Assembly: GCF_013394305.1 (NCBI RefSeq)
Contig: NZ_AP019810.1
Location: forward strand, 744,001 to 808,000
Reading direction: 5' to 3'
DNA from: Enterococcus mundtii
GTDB lineage: Bacteria > Bacillota > Bacilli > Lactobacillales > Enterococcaceae
Length of the DNA stretch: 64,000 bases
Under the pieces are notes generated by a model, which worked only from the letters and a program-made list of their open reading frames with translations, was not told the DNA's origin and made no database searches. A program made the position numbers and the translations under genes. Shown one piece after another: positions 8,159 to 17,212 of this stretch; within the stretch, counting starts at the first letter, position 1, and every line of letters begins with the position of its first letter.

Positions 8159-8632
8159 ATGTGGCATGTATTGATTCAATTTTCTTTTAGCTTTTTAGCG
8201 ACCGCTGCCTTTGCAATCATCACTAATGTGCCAAGGAAAGCCTTAGTTTGGTGTGGTTTAGCTGGTGCCGTAGGTTGGATGATCTATTGGTTGTGTCTAG
8301 CTATGGGTGGCGGTGCAGCTTTAGGTTCATTACTAGGTTCATTAGGCGTTGCTTTTGCTAGTGATCTTTTTTCTAAACAACTAAAAATGCCCGTCACGAT
8401 TTTCAATATCCCCGGTATGGTACCACTGGTTCCTGGAGGCTTAGCCTATCAAGCTGTTCGCAGTTTAGTTACAGGTGCTTATCAAGATGCGGCATTTCTC
8501 ACTGTTCAAGCGATCATGATTGCTGGAGCGATTGCCTTAGGTCTAGTGATATCAGAAGTATTCAACCACAATATCCGTAGTTTTAAACTGAAACGTGAAG
8601 CGATTGTATTGAAGAGAAGAAAGAAAAAATGA
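8159..8632 (+). CDS. Threonine/serine exporter, small membrane subunit (ThrE_2, YjjB-like)
   Basis: 157 residues, four to five membrane segments, with the family motif NIPGMVPLVPGGLAYQAVRSLVTG that mirrors the PLVPG motif of the preceding subunit. The basic C-terminal tail (LKRRKKK) is cytoplasmic. It starts 15 bases after the first subunit's stop, with its own AGAAAGGA RBS, so the two form a transporter operon. Confidence 0.82.
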   Translation: MWHVLIQFSFSFLATAAFAIITNVPRKALVWCGLAGAVGWMIYWLCLAMGGGAALGSLLGSLGVAFASDLFSKQLKMPVTIFNIPGMVPLVPGGLAYQAVRSLVTGAYQDAAFLTVQAIMIAGAIALGLVISEVFNHNIRSFKLKREAIVLKRRKKK

Positions 8633-8698
8633 GCGTTTCTCGCTTTAATCTTTTTTGTACAGAGCAATCATACTGTGGGATTCTTGCAAGCTTTAATA

Positions 8699-8752
8699 AA
8701 AAAAGTGATAAGAGAGGAAATTCTTACGAGTTTCATCTCTTATCACTTTTTT
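8699..8752. terminator. Bidirectional terminator between ThrE operon and the TIGR03943 gene
   Basis: A long stem, AAAAAGTGATAAGAGA with TCTCTTATCACTTTTTT (8736-8752), between convergent genes. Confidence 0.88.
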
Positions 8753-8790
8753 ATTTGTGTTGTACATGACTACAACTTTATTTCGTTCAT

Positions 8791-9630
8791 TTAAAATGCA
8801 CGATACACATATTGATTTTCAGGAGCAGTGATTTTTTCTACTTTCGTCACTACGACTGAAGGAATCTCTCGCTTGAAAGGTTGATAAAAATCGGTTTGGA
8901 TCGTTCCTTCGACTTTGTACCAGTCATCATTTTTCACAGTCATTCCTTCTGGCAGATGCGTCAACAATCCAAAAACCCCGGAATCAGCAACACAGTGGAT
9001 GATCCCAAATCGAAAGAGAAAGGTATCAGTAGCCTTGTCATTTTTCGACTGATAGATAAAGCCTTCATAATAGACTTTCTTACCAATGAATTCGCTTGGA
9101 TAGTTGTAGATCAATTCCATGATCTCTAAATAATTATCGTCTGTGATCGCAATCGTTTGTTCATCTTCGTATTTGTCTTTTAACTCATTCATTTGATCTT
9201 GATAGTCGGATTTATTGAAATAAATACTCGTATCTGGTTTCAAATATTGCGTTTGCACTTGTGGATCACCGACAGATTCTTTGCTTAGTGGAAAGTTGAA
9301 CCCTTTCGCTTCCACGATCGTTGTGTTTAAACTAACTGTCGGAAACAGTGTTCCTACAACGATCGGCAAGGCTAATAAGAGATAAGCAATCCAACGCTGA
9401 TACGGTTTTGATAATCCGTGATCATGAGAATCATGGGACTCATGGACTCCTTTTTTTCCATCTGCTTTTACCCAAAGATACAACTGAACTAAGGCTAGTA
9501 AGGCAGATAAAACCATCGATAATACTGCCAAATAACGATAATGGACATTGATGTATTGATCTAAACGCCCTGAAACTTGAAGATACATTATCATTTCAAA
9601 ATAACCAGATAAAATCAAAAATCGCAGCAT
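8791..9630 (-). CDS. TIGR03943/DUF1980 family protein (YcgQ-like), partner of DUF318 permease
   Basis: I place the start at 9630 (MLRFLILSGYFEMIMYL), giving 279 residues, because AGGAGGAG lies just upstream. Two to three N-terminal membrane segments flank a His-rich loop (ESHDSHDHG). A large extracytoplasmic domain follows, with an OB-like region and the invariant FRFGIIHCVADS motif. The family is always found beside DUF318 permeases such as B. subtilis YcgR; in Bacillus the pair belongs to the zinc-starvation regulon. The His-rich loop is consistent with metal handling. The gene follows its permease partner by 10 bases. Confidence 0.83.
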   Translation of the reverse strand: MLRFLILSGYFEMIMYLQVSGRLDQYINVHYRYLAVLSMVLSALLALVQLYLWVKADGKKGVHESHDSHDHGLSKPYQRWIAYLLLALPIVVGTLFPTVSLNTTIVEAKGFNFPLSKESVGDPQVQTQYLKPDTSIYFNKSDYQDQMNELKDKYEDEQTIAITDDNYLEIMELIYNYPSEFIGKKVYYEGFIYQSKNDKATDTFLFRFGIIHCVADSGVFGLLTHLPEGMTVKNDDWYKVEGTIQTDFYQPFKREIPSVVVTKVEKITAPENQYVYRAF

Positions 9631-9640
9631 GATTCTCCTC

Positions 9641-10564
9641 CTAAATAAATAGTGTAAAGCCGATAACACTTAAGGCAATCAGCCCGATCAATGAAACGAT
9701 GAAGCGTGTGTTGAAGTAACGTTTCATCATCAATAGGTTTTTGATATCCACCATTGGTCCAAAAACTAAGAAAGCAACAACTGGCGCTGTTCCAAAAAGA
9801 CTTAACAAAGAGGAACCAATAAACGCATCCGCCTCGGAACAAAGAGACATCGTGAATGCCAATACTAGCATGATCAAAATGGCTAATAGCTTTGTCGAAC
9901 CTAACGTCAACATCACTCTCGTAGGTAAATAGGTTTGCATCCCTGCAGCAATCAAACCGCCAATGATCAAATAGCGGCCCGTATCGAAGAACTCATCAAT
10001 CGAGTGAGTCAAGACATGGAGGATTCGATATCCCCATTTCTGTGGTGCGATTGCTTCCACTTCCTCATGCTCATGTGTATGGGAGTTAGGCTCAACCATC
10101 GCTGAATCAAATGAAGACTTCAAGATTGTGCCTTTTTGGATATAGGCCAACCAGACACCTACGATCAGTGCGACAATAAAACTTCCTAACATACGCAGTC
10201 CCGCCATTTTCCAAGTATTGCCAAATGCAATAAAAGTTGAAAAGATCACGACTGGATTAATGATTGGCGCAGTGAGCATAAACGCAAATGCTGTGTGGAC
10301 AGGAACCCCTTTTTTTACAAACTGATGAACGATTGGAACGATCCCACATTCACATGAAGGAAAGAAAAAACCTAAAATAGACCCAACAATAATCGATAAA
10401 AAGCGATTTTTAGGTAACCATCGTTTGACACGTTCGGGGGTCAAAAATACTTGTAAAGCACCTGAGATGATACATCCCAATAAAACAAACGGCAAGGCTT
10501 CGATAACGATCGATAAAAAAATCGTTCCCATCTGCGATACCGAATTTGGAATAAACGAAAACAT
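9641..10564 (-). CDS. DUF318/ArsP-type permease (YcgR-like)
   Basis: Start at 10564 (MFSFIPNSVSQMG), 307 residues, with AAGGAG 9 bases upstream. About eight membrane segments, the motif FFFPSCECGIVPIVHQF with two cysteines, and LTAPIINPVV in the following helix, all diagnostic of PF03773. A cytoplasmic loop holds NSHTHEHEEVE, a possible metal ligand cluster. It is first in a two-gene operon with the TIGR03943 gene. Substrate uncertain. Confidence 0.83.
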   Translation of the reverse strand: MFSFIPNSVSQMGTIFLSIVIEALPFVLLGCIISGALQVFLTPERVKRWLPKNRFLSIIVGSILGFFFPSCECGIVPIVHQFVKKGVPVHTAFAFMLTAPIINPVVIFSTFIAFGNTWKMAGLRMLGSFIVALIVGVWLAYIQKGTILKSSFDSAMVEPNSHTHEHEEVEAIAPQKWGYRILHVLTHSIDEFFDTGRYLIIGGLIAAGMQTYLPTRVMLTLGSTKLLAILIMLVLAFTMSLCSEADAFIGSSLLSLFGTAPVVAFLVFGPMVDIKNLLMMKRYFNTRFIVSLIGLIALSVIGFTLFI

Positions 10565-10602
10565 ATAATTTCTCCTTGTCATTTGAACTTCATTCGCCCA
10601 TC

Positions 10603-10631
10603 AATATACGCTTTTCTTCAATAAAATACAA
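10603..10631 (-). promoter_or_regulatory. Promoter of DUF318/TIGR03943 operon
   Basis: On the minus strand TTGTAT (10626-10631), a 17-bp spacer, then TATATT (10603-10608), giving a leader of about 30 bases. Confidence 0.6.
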
Positions 10632-10697
10632 GAAAGCTTAAATTTTTTTCATAAGTTTAAGAAATCAAAAAAAGCTTTTTTATTGACATCTCCGTCA

Positions 10698-10829
10698 TAA
10701 GGATTTACTTTTAGCACAGCTAAGATGAAGATTCAGGTAAAAAGAAGAGAGTCATTTGCCTATTTTCTATCTGTATACGACTGAATACTTTTTCACCATC
10801 GAATTAGCGATGTGCTAAAAGTAACCTTA
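10698..10829 (+). promoter_or_regulatory. Widely spaced inverted repeat upstream of thioredoxin gene
   Basis: TAAGG plus TTACTTTTAGCACA (10698-10718, with two extra bases between the parts) is repeated inverted as TGTGCTAAAAGTAA plus CCTTA (10811-10829), 92 bases apart. The left arm overlaps a possible -10 region downstream of TTGACA (10683-10688). The right arm abuts the RBS AAGGAG of the thioredoxin gene. Confidence 0.5.
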
Positions 10830-10842
10830 AGGAGTTATCACC

Positions 10843-11193
10843 ATGAAAGAAACCCATGATTTAACTGAAGTCTTAAAAACTATCCAAGAAGAACCGACTG
10901 TCGTGCTTGCGATTTCCACCCCCAATTGTAGTGTTTGTCATGCAGTAGTGCCAAAATTGGAACAATTATTGACTCATTATAATTTCCCAGCGTATCATTT
11001 AGATGCCTTCGAGATGCCGGAAGTAGCTGGCACATTCCAAGCATTTACTGCACCAGTGATCTTGCTCTTCCATTTTGGAAAAGAAGTCGAGCGACAAGCC
11101 CGCTTTATTCAATTTGAACAACTGACAAAGCGTTTAGATCAATTAAATGAATCAAGTGATCAAATCGGCTACGATACTTTATTTGATCACTAG
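10843..11193 (+). CDS. Thioredoxin-like protein
   Basis: 116 residues with a thioredoxin fold. The active site is CSVC within STPNCSVCHAVVPKLEQLL (about residues 27-45), and the cis-proline is in FTAPVILLFHFG. It has no signal peptide, so it should act in the cytoplasm as a thiol reductant or a dedicated partner. The RBS AAGGAG is 7 bases from the ATG. It is divergent from the DUF318 permease operon and has an inverted repeat in its leader. Confidence 0.85.
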   Translation: MKETHDLTEVLKTIQEEPTVVLAISTPNCSVCHAVVPKLEQLLTHYNFPAYHLDAFEMPEVAGTFQAFTAPVILLFHFGKEVERQARFIQFEQLTKRLDQLNESSDQIGYDTLFDH

Positions 11194-11194
11194 A

Positions 11195-11244
11195 AAAAAG
11201 AGCGACAAGTCATTTTCTACAAACAATGACTTGTCGCTCTTTTT
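11195..11244. terminator. Bidirectional terminator between thioredoxin and UvrA-like genes
   Basis: A perfect stem of about 19-20 bp (11195-11214 with 11225-11244) with A and T runs on the outer sides, between convergent genes. Confidence 0.93.
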
Positions 11245-11246
11245 AT

Positions 11247-13490
11247 TTAAACATCCATCAAATAACGAGCTGTGATCGACTGTTCACAAGTAACGATTTT
11301 TTCTGGTGTTCCTTCATAAAGGATCTCGCCACCACGAATTCCCCCATCGATCCCTACATCGATCAACCAATCTGCCGCCTTCATGATTTCCAGGTTATGT
11401 TCAATGACGATGACCGTATTACCTTTATTGACCAACCGCTCGATAATTTCTAAGATACTCTTGATATCTGCCATGTGTAAACCGGTTGTTGGTTCGTCCA
11501 TAATGTAGATATTGCCTTTTTTACTTAATTCTTTCGCCAGTTTCAACCGTTGACATTCTCCTCCTGACAATGTATTTAACGGTTGTCCCAACGTCATATA
11601 TCCTAGCCCTACTTCTAAAATTTGTTTCAATTTTCGTTGAATCGATTTTTCATCAAAAAATGCCACCGCTTCAGTCACACTCATCGCTAATACTTCATCG
11701 ATCGATTTCTCTTTTAATTTGTACTGATAAACTTCTTCTTTGAATCGTTTACCGCCACAGACTTGGCAAAGGACCTCTACAGAATCCATAAAAGATAATT
11801 CCATTTTGATATGACCATGTCCTTTACAAGTTTCACATGCCCCTTCTGAATTATAAGAGAACAGTCCGGCAGAAACATTATTTTCCAACGAGAAGACCTT
11901 GCGGATATCGTTCATGATCCCTGAATAAGTCGCTGGGTTAGAACGAATATTCCCTGCAACAGCTGACTGATCGATATTGATTGCTTCCGGGTACTCCTTC
12001 GCAAACACACCATTCACTAAACTGCTCTTTCCTGAACCAGCTACTCCGGTCACTACTGTAAAAACACCTAATGGTACTCTGAGAGAAGTATTTTTAAGAT
12101 TATGCAATGTCGATTTTGAAGTTTCAATAAACTTGTCTGTTTTTCTTGGCTCCTGTTTGAAATCTGTCATTTGTCCAAAAGCTTTTCCTGTCAATGTATC
12201 TGAAGCCAGTAATCCTTCGTAACTACCTTCATAGGTGATATACCCACCATTTTTTCCTGCTTTTGGTCCAACGTCAATGATATGATCTGCTGCTTTGATG
12301 ACATCTGGATCATGTTCTACAACAATGACCGTGTTTCCTTTATCACGCAATTTGATCAATAGTTCGTTTAACCGATGAACATCTCGTGGATGTAACCCAA
12401 TACTAGGCTCATCGAAGATATAAATGACGTCATTCAAACTAGAAGATAAGTGCTTGACCATTTTCACTCGTTGGCTTTCTCCTCCAGATAAAGTCGCTGT
12501 CTCGCGATCTAAAGAAACGTAATCTAACCCAATATTGATCAGATCTTGTAGTCGTGATTGGAGATTTTTCAACACTGGTTGGATCATTTCATCTGTGATC
12601 CCCGGTAAGATTTCTAATAGTTCATCCAGTTGCATCGCTAAGAAATCTGCGATTGAATATCCGTTGATCTTGCAGCCCAAAACCTTTTGATTGAATCGTT
12701 TTCCCTGACATTCTGGACATCTTTGTTCATCCATGAACGCTGCGATTTTTTTCTGGGTCGCGGCAGAGCTCTCATTGCCCCCTTTGATATTGGAACGATT
12801 GAAACGTGCCACTAATCCCTCATAGGTCGAACTCATCCCTTCCATATACAACGAATCGATTTTTTCTCCTGAAGCATACAAGAACTTTTCCATTTCTTCT
12901 GTTGAATAATCCTTTAATGGCTTATCATTGTCAAAAAAACCTGTGTTCGTGAAAGACTTCAATAACCAAGATCCGACTTTGTAGCCTGGAAGTATAATCG
13001 CTCCTTCATTCAACGATTTTTCTAAATCTAACGCTTTGTCTAGATTCAATCCAACGATCCGACCAATCCCTTCACACGCTGGGCACATGCCGTGAGGATC
13101 ATTGAATGAGAAATTCCAAGCGGGGCCTAAATGGGGAATGCCAATACGAGAGAAAAGCAAGCGGATCAGTGGGTTGATATCTGTGATCGTTCCTAGTGTT
13201 GAACGCGAATTCCCACCTAAACGGCTTTGATCTACAACGACTGCCATAGATAAATTGTCGATGGCATCTGCTTCTGGCTGACTATACTTAGGTAAGAAAT
13301 TCTGCACAAATTTAGAGAAATTTTCATTGAGTTGTCTTCCCGCTTCTTGGGCAATCGTATCAAAAACGATGGAAGATTTTCCCGAACCGGAGACACCTGT
13401 AAAAATCGTGATCTTTCTTTTTGGGATTTGTAAATCAAACCCTTTTAGATTGTTCTGTCTGGCATTATGTATCCTGATATATTCCTGCAT
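11247..13490 (-). CDS. UvrA-like ABC ATPase, short form (drug-resistance/UvrA2 type)
   Basis: 747 residues, against about 940 for housekeeping UvrA. Two Walker A motifs are seen (GVSGSGKSS near residue 33 and GVAGSGKSS near residue 480). Two ABC signatures (LSGGESQR and LSGGECQR) and zinc-module CxxC pairs (CPACEGIG, CPECQGKR, CETCKGHG, CQVCGG) are also present. The UvrB-interacting insertion appears to be missing, as in class II UvrA and DrrC-type proteins linked to DNA-damaging drug resistance. Its RBS and start codon lie in a 47-bp tandem duplication, so a second identical start site lies 47 bases upstream in another frame. Confidence 0.85.
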   Translation of the reverse strand: MQEYIRIHNARQNNLKGFDLQIPKRKITIFTGVSGSGKSSIVFDTIAQEAGRQLNENFSKFVQNFLPKYSQPEADAIDNLSMAVVVDQSRLGGNSRSTLGTITDINPLIRLLFSRIGIPHLGPAWNFSFNDPHGMCPACEGIGRIVGLNLDKALDLEKSLNEGAIILPGYKVGSWLLKSFTNTGFFDNDKPLKDYSTEEMEKFLYASGEKIDSLYMEGMSSTYEGLVARFNRSNIKGGNESSAATQKKIAAFMDEQRCPECQGKRFNQKVLGCKINGYSIADFLAMQLDELLEILPGITDEMIQPVLKNLQSRLQDLINIGLDYVSLDRETATLSGGESQRVKMVKHLSSSLNDVIYIFDEPSIGLHPRDVHRLNELLIKLRDKGNTVIVVEHDPDVIKAADHIIDVGPKAGKNGGYITYEGSYEGLLASDTLTGKAFGQMTDFKQEPRKTDKFIETSKSTLHNLKNTSLRVPLGVFTVVTGVAGSGKSSLVNGVFAKEYPEAINIDQSAVAGNIRSNPATYSGIMNDIRKVFSLENNVSAGLFSYNSEGACETCKGHGHIKMELSFMDSVEVLCQVCGGKRFKEEVYQYKLKEKSIDEVLAMSVTEAVAFFDEKSIQRKLKQILEVGLGYMTLGQPLNTLSGGECQRLKLAKELSKKGNIYIMDEPTTGLHMADIKSILEIIERLVNKGNTVIVIEHNLEIMKAADWLIDVGIDGGIRGGEILYEGTPEKIVTCEQSITARYLMDV

Positions 13491-13537
13491 TGCTGATCCT
13501 CCCGTCTGGCATTATGTATCCTGATATATTCCTGCAT
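13445..13537 (-). CDS. 30-codon upstream ORF created by the duplication
   Basis: It starts at the upstream copy of the UvrA-like gene's ATG with an identical RBS. It reads MQEYIRIHNAR, then shifts frame relative to the real gene and stops at 13445, 45 bases inside the true coding region. It probably has no function of its own but should compete with or couple to the real start. Whether it is translated cannot be told from sequence. Confidence 0.45.
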   Translation of the reverse strand: MQEYIRIHNARREDQQCRNISGYIMPDRTI

Positions 13538-13550
13538 TGCTGATCCTCCC
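13457..13550. repeat. 47-bp perfect tandem duplication spanning RBS and start of the UvrA-like gene
   Basis: Bases 13457-13503 and 13504-13550 are identical. On the minus strand each unit contains GGGAGGATCAGCAATG, the RBS and start codon, plus the next ten codons. Because 47 is not a multiple of three, the upstream copy starts in a different frame. Confidence 0.97.
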
Positions 13551-13713
13551 GTATTCCCTCGATTTTTTTGGTGAAGTATTATTATAACACAGAAACAATG
13601 TATCACTATAATAAATTTCGAAGCTTTCAGTTGTTCACCTATCAGCCTCCTAATTGAAGAGACGCCAATGAAGGAAAATATCACTTATTTTTATCTATTT
13701 CTAAAAAAGATCA

Positions 13714-13758
13714 TAAAAAAACAAACTATTTTTTCTAGTGAATAGAAAAATAGTTTGT
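13714..13758 (-). terminator. Terminator of rex
   Basis: ACAAACTATTTTT (13721-13733) pairs with AAAAATAGTTTGT (13746-13758). The A7 run at 13714-13720 gives the minus-strand U tract. Confidence 0.8.
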
Positions 13759-13789
13759 CATTGATGGTTTAACTTTTCTTTATTTCCGG

Positions 13790-14446
13790 TTATTCGTTGT
13801 CGTCATGCTCATGCAAGGACGCATCGGAATGCAAGAAGTAGATCAACGTTTGTAACTCGTTCGTCAAATCGACATTTTGGATCAATACTTCGGATGGTGC
13901 ATTTAGTCGAGCAGATGTAAAGTTTAATATCCCTTTGACACCAGCTTCTGTCAAACGATTCACTACTTCTTGTGCTTTTTCGGCAGGTATCGTTAAGATT
14001 GCCACTTCGATTTGTTGGATCTTGATTTGTTCGATCATGTCATCCATTGGATAAACGGGGATACCATCAACGATCCGACCCACGATTTCTGGGTTCACGT
14101 CAAAAGCGCAGCTGACACGGATACTATTACTTTGGTGAAACTTATATTTCAACAAAGCACTTCCTAGATTACCGACCCCGATCAATGCAACGTTCGTCAA
14201 TTGGTCATCATTCAAGGTTTTTGCAAAGAAATGCATCAAGTCCTCTACATCATAACCGTAACCACGTTTTCCTAGTTCGCCGAAATAGGAAAAATCACGA
14301 CGGATCGTCGCACTATCTACTTGGACTGCTTCACTTAGTTCAGTTGATGAAACTTTTTTCTTACCTGCGTTATTCAAGATTCTTAAATAACGATAATATA
14401 AAGGCAGGCGTTTTGCGGTTGCCTTTGGAATTACATGGTCTTTCAC
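13790..14446 (-). CDS. rex: Redox-sensing transcriptional repressor Rex
   Basis: 218 residues. A winged-helix domain (about 1-80: [40 protein letters not shown]) is followed by a Rossmann domain with [14 protein letters not shown] and a domain-swap C-terminal helix. Rex senses the NADH/NAD ratio and represses fermentation genes. It is divergent from the ABC-F gene, as in B. subtilis ydiH-ydiF. The acidic tail (HEHDDNE) is a species-specific extension. Confidence 0.95.
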   Translation of the reverse strand: MKDHVIPKATAKRLPLYYRYLRILNNAGKKKVSSTELSEAVQVDSATIRRDFSYFGELGKRGYGYDVEDLMHFFAKTLNDDQLTNVALIGVGNLGSALLKYKFHQSNSIRVSCAFDVNPEIVGRIVDGIPVYPMDDMIEQIKIQQIEVAILTIPAEKAQEVVNRLTEAGVKGILNFTSARLNAPSEVLIQNVDLTNELQTLIYFLHSDASLHEHDDNE

Positions 14447-14661
14447 TTCATTACCTCCACTGTATTTCTTCTCGATTTATACATCATATCAGTACTTACA
14501 CAAAAAAATCAATTTCGTTGCTTGTATATTGTGAATTTTTATTCTTATTCTCATTTTCCTAGCTTCTCAGAACCTCGCAGTAACTATGAATTTGTGGTAG
14601 ACTACAATAGAAAAAGTCCATGAAATTCTAGGATAATTCACAAAGTAGAAAAGAGGATTCG

Positions 14662-16602
14662 ATGATACTATTACAAGCCAATCAAATCGCTCGCCATTTT
14701 GGCGCTGAGATTTTATTTGAAAATATCCACTTAGAGATCCAAACGGGCGCACGTATCGCTTTAGTCGGACGTAACGGCGCCGGTAAATCGACATTATTAA
14801 AAATCATTGCTGGCATTGAAGCCCCAGATGTAGGTAATATCGCAAAAAATAAAACAGCTACCCTTGGTTATTTGGCCCAAGATACAGGATTAGATTCCAC
14901 TGAAACCGTCTGGAATGAGATGCTAAAAGCATTTGAAGAAGTGCGCTTGATGGAACAGCGGATGCGTGACCTTGAAGTATTTATCAGTGAAGGCACTCCT
15001 GACACGCCGGCTTATCAAGCCTTCTTGAAAGAATATGATAAATTGCAGCATGATTTTTCTGATAAGAACGGCTATAGTTATGAAAATGAAATTCGCTCTG
15101 TATTGCATGGATTCAAATTTGATCCGTCGTTTTACGAGCAAAGAATCGATACGTTATCTGGTGGTCAAAAAACAAGATTAGCTTTAGCTAGGATGCTTTT
15201 ACAACATCCAGATATCTTGATCCTGGATGAGCCAACCAACCACTTGGACATCGAAACACTTGCTTGGTTGGAAAACTATTTGCAAAGTTATACTGGCGCC
15301 CTTCTGATTGTCTCCCATGACCGTTATTTCTTGGATAAAGTGGCGACTGAGGTATATGAACTAAGTCGGAAAAAGATGCGTCACTATAAAGGAAATTATT
15401 CCAAATATTTAGATATGAAAGCTGAACAATTAGCTTCTGATTGGAAAGCCTATGAAAAACAACAAACAGAAATCAATAAACTCGAAGATTTTGTTGCCAG
15501 AAATCTTGTCCGTGCGTCAACGACAAAACGTGCCCAAAGTCGTCGAAAGGCATTAGAAAAAATGGAACGGTTAGACCGTCCACAAGGAGATGAGAAACAA
15601 GCTCATTTTCTCTTCAACGTGGCGAAACCTTCGGGAAATGTTGTGTTGCAAGTAGAAGATGCCGCTATTGGCTATGACGGCACCATCTTATCTGAACCAA
15701 TCAACTTGGATATCCGTCGTCAAGAAGCAATCGCATTAGTGGGACCAAATGGAATCGGTAAATCCACTTTACTAAAATCGATCATCCAACAGCTGCCTTT
15801 CATCCGTGGAAAAGAAACACTTGGTACGAATGTCAGCATTGGTTATTACGATCAAGGACAAGCGGAACTGCACACTAATAAAACGATTCTAGCTGAATTG
15901 TGGGATGAACATCCAACCGTTCCAGAAAAAGATATCCGTTCGATTTTAGGCGCTTTTTTATTTTCTGGTGAAGACGTTGAAAAAACGATCCCCTTGTTAA
16001 GTGGTGGAGAGAAGGCACGTGTCGCGTTAGCTAAGCTAGCAATGAATCAAGAGAACTTTTTGATTTTAGATGAGCCAACCAACCACTTAGATATCGACAA
16101 TAAAGAAGTGTTGGAAAATGCATTGATCGACTATGAAGGAACATTGCTCTTTGTCTCTCATGACCGCTACTTCATCAATCGTATCGCCACTAAAGTCATT
16201 GAACTCTCAGAAAACGGAAGCAAAGTCTACTTGGGGGACTATGATTATTATTTAGAAAAGAAAAAAGAAGAAGAAGAAATTGCAGAACTGTTAGCAGCTG
16301 AACAACCTGAGGTCAGCACGCCTTCAACAAACAAATCCACTTACTTCCAAAGCAAAGAGCAACAAAAGATCATGCGGAGCTTGCAACGTAAGATCACGCA
16401 AATCGAAGAAGATATGGCTCAACTAGAAGAAACAGTGGATGAACTCGAACAACAGATGGTTTCTCCTGCTGTATTAGATGATCATGTCAAATTGAATGAA
16501 TTAAATCAAGCGCTTGATGAAGCACATCAACTACAAGAAGAAAAGTTGTCTGAATGGGAAAACTTGAGTCTTGAGTTAGAAGAAATCGAAAATAATCAAT
16601 AG
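14662..16602 (+). CDS. ABC-F family ATPase (YdiF-like)
   Basis: 646 residues, soluble. Two ABC domains: Walker A GRNGAGKST (near residue 37) and GPNGIGKST (near 360), signatures LSGGQKTR and LSGGEKAR, and Walker B LDEPTNHLD twice. The charged interdomain linker and a C-terminal coiled coil (about 560-640) mark the ABC-F class, which binds ribosomes. It lacks membrane segments, so it is not a transporter. The position beside rex matches B. subtilis ydiF. An antibiotic-resistance role is not indicated. Confidence 0.9.
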   Translation: MILLQANQIARHFGAEILFENIHLEIQTGARIALVGRNGAGKSTLLKIIAGIEAPDVGNIAKNKTATLGYLAQDTGLDSTETVWNEMLKAFEEVRLMEQRMRDLEVFISEGTPDTPAYQAFLKEYDKLQHDFSDKNGYSYENEIRSVLHGFKFDPSFYEQRIDTLSGGQKTRLALARMLLQHPDILILDEPTNHLDIETLAWLENYLQSYTGALLIVSHDRYFLDKVATEVYELSRKKMRHYKGNYSKYLDMKAEQLASDWKAYEKQQTEINKLEDFVARNLVRASTTKRAQSRRKALEKMERLDRPQGDEKQAHFLFNVAKPSGNVVLQVEDAAIGYDGTILSEPINLDIRRQEAIALVGPNGIGKSTLLKSIIQQLPFIRGKETLGTNVSIGYYDQGQAELHTNKTILAELWDEHPTVPEKDIRSILGAFLFSGEDVEKTIPLLSGGEKARVALAKLAMNQENFLILDEPTNHLDIDNKEVLENALIDYEGTLLFVSHDRYFINRIATKVIELSENGSKVYLGDYDYYLEKKKEEEEIAELLAAEQPEVSTPSTNKSTYFQSKEQQKIMRSLQRKITQIEEDMAQLEETVDELEQQMVSPAVLDDHVKLNELNQALDEAHQLQEEKLSEWENLSLELEEIENNQ

Positions 16603-16628
16603 ACTCGCTCCTGTCATCCTTTTTAAAC

Positions 16629-16672
16629 AAAACCGCTGAAAGCTGGCTTTATATCCTGCTTTCAGCGGTTTT
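16629..16672. terminator. Bidirectional terminator, ABC-F / rhaM
   Basis: A 15-bp perfect stem, AAAACCGCTGAAAGC (16629-16643) with 16658-16672, between convergent genes. Confidence 0.9.
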
Positions 16673-16675
16673 ACT

Positions 16676-16999
16676 TTAGACTTGTTGATATAAATCGAAA
16701 ACATGTTTCAATTCGACAGTTACTGGAGAATGGTCTGGATTTGTTTCCATCAGATCTTCCATGAACACCCACCACTTTTGATTGATTGCTGTTTCTGGTA
16801 CATGGCGCCATTTTTCTTCATCTTCAATCTCTAGATACCCAAAAAGAGTATTTGTTTCTGGATCAAGAAAAATCGAATAAGAGCGCGCACCATGTTCAGC
16901 CAACATGTCACGCATCTCCGGCCACAATTCATGGTGTCTTTTGAGGTACTCTGCTTCGTATCCTGGGTACAACTTCATTTTTACTGCTTTTTTGATCAT
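16676..16999 (-). CDS. rhaM: L-rhamnose mutarotase
   Basis: 107 residues of the RhaM/RhaU family, which interconverts anomers of L-rhamnose. Typical features are MKLYPGYEAEYLKRHHELWPEM at the N-terminus, with the catalytic His region, YSIFLDPETNTLFGYLE, and the Trp-rich NQKWWVFMEDLM. No other rhamnose genes are in the window, so it is an orphan here; the real sugar substrate may differ. Confidence 0.9.
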   Translation of the reverse strand: MIKKAVKMKLYPGYEAEYLKRHHELWPEMRDMLAEHGARSYSIFLDPETNTLFGYLEIEDEEKWRHVPETAINQKWWVFMEDLMETNPDHSPVTVELKHVFDLYQQV

Positions 17000-17158
17000 T
17001 TTTATTCCCCTTTCACTGATTGTTCGATCTGCTCGACCCTAGCAATTATCATTTGGTTCTTACTTCTTTATTTTCCAATTTAAAGCAAGCGTTTACAATA
17101 GCAAAAAATAAGGATAATGGTGGCAGATTCACAGGAATTCATCATAGGACAAAAAAGC

Positions 17159-17181
17159 GACCGCGGTGGGTGGCCGCGGTC
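17159..17181 (+). other. GC-rich hairpin GACCGCGG/CCGCGGTC
   Basis: A perfect 8-bp stem (17159-17166 with 17174-17181) and a TGGGTGG loop, in otherwise AT-rich DNA. It lies 10 bases before a second hairpin (17192-17212) whose loop holds the Shine-Dalgarno of a 23-codon ORF. No immediate U tract follows, so it is not a clear terminator. Confidence 0.7.
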
Positions 17182-17191
17182 TAGGAGTTTA

Positions 17192-17212
17192 TTTTTACTT
17201 GAGGAGTAAAAA
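17192..17212 (+). promoter_or_regulatory. Hairpin holding the Shine-Dalgarno of the small ORF
   Basis: TTTTTACT (17192-17199) pairs perfectly with AGTAAAAA (17205-17212). The loop and upper stem contain GAGGAG, and the last base of the stem is the A of the start codon. Weak AU pairing suggests a temperature- or ribosome-responsive switch; this is inference. Confidence 0.5.

Noticed and set aside
7391-8632. A single broken thrE gene
   Set aside because: The two halves have separate RBSs and are the normal split form of the exporter in this group, so this is not a frameshift.
14526-14541. Rex-binding site upstream of rex (TTGTGAATTTTTATTC)
   Set aside because: Only the left half matches the TTGTGAA-N4-TTCACAA consensus; the right half is too poor to claim autoregulation.
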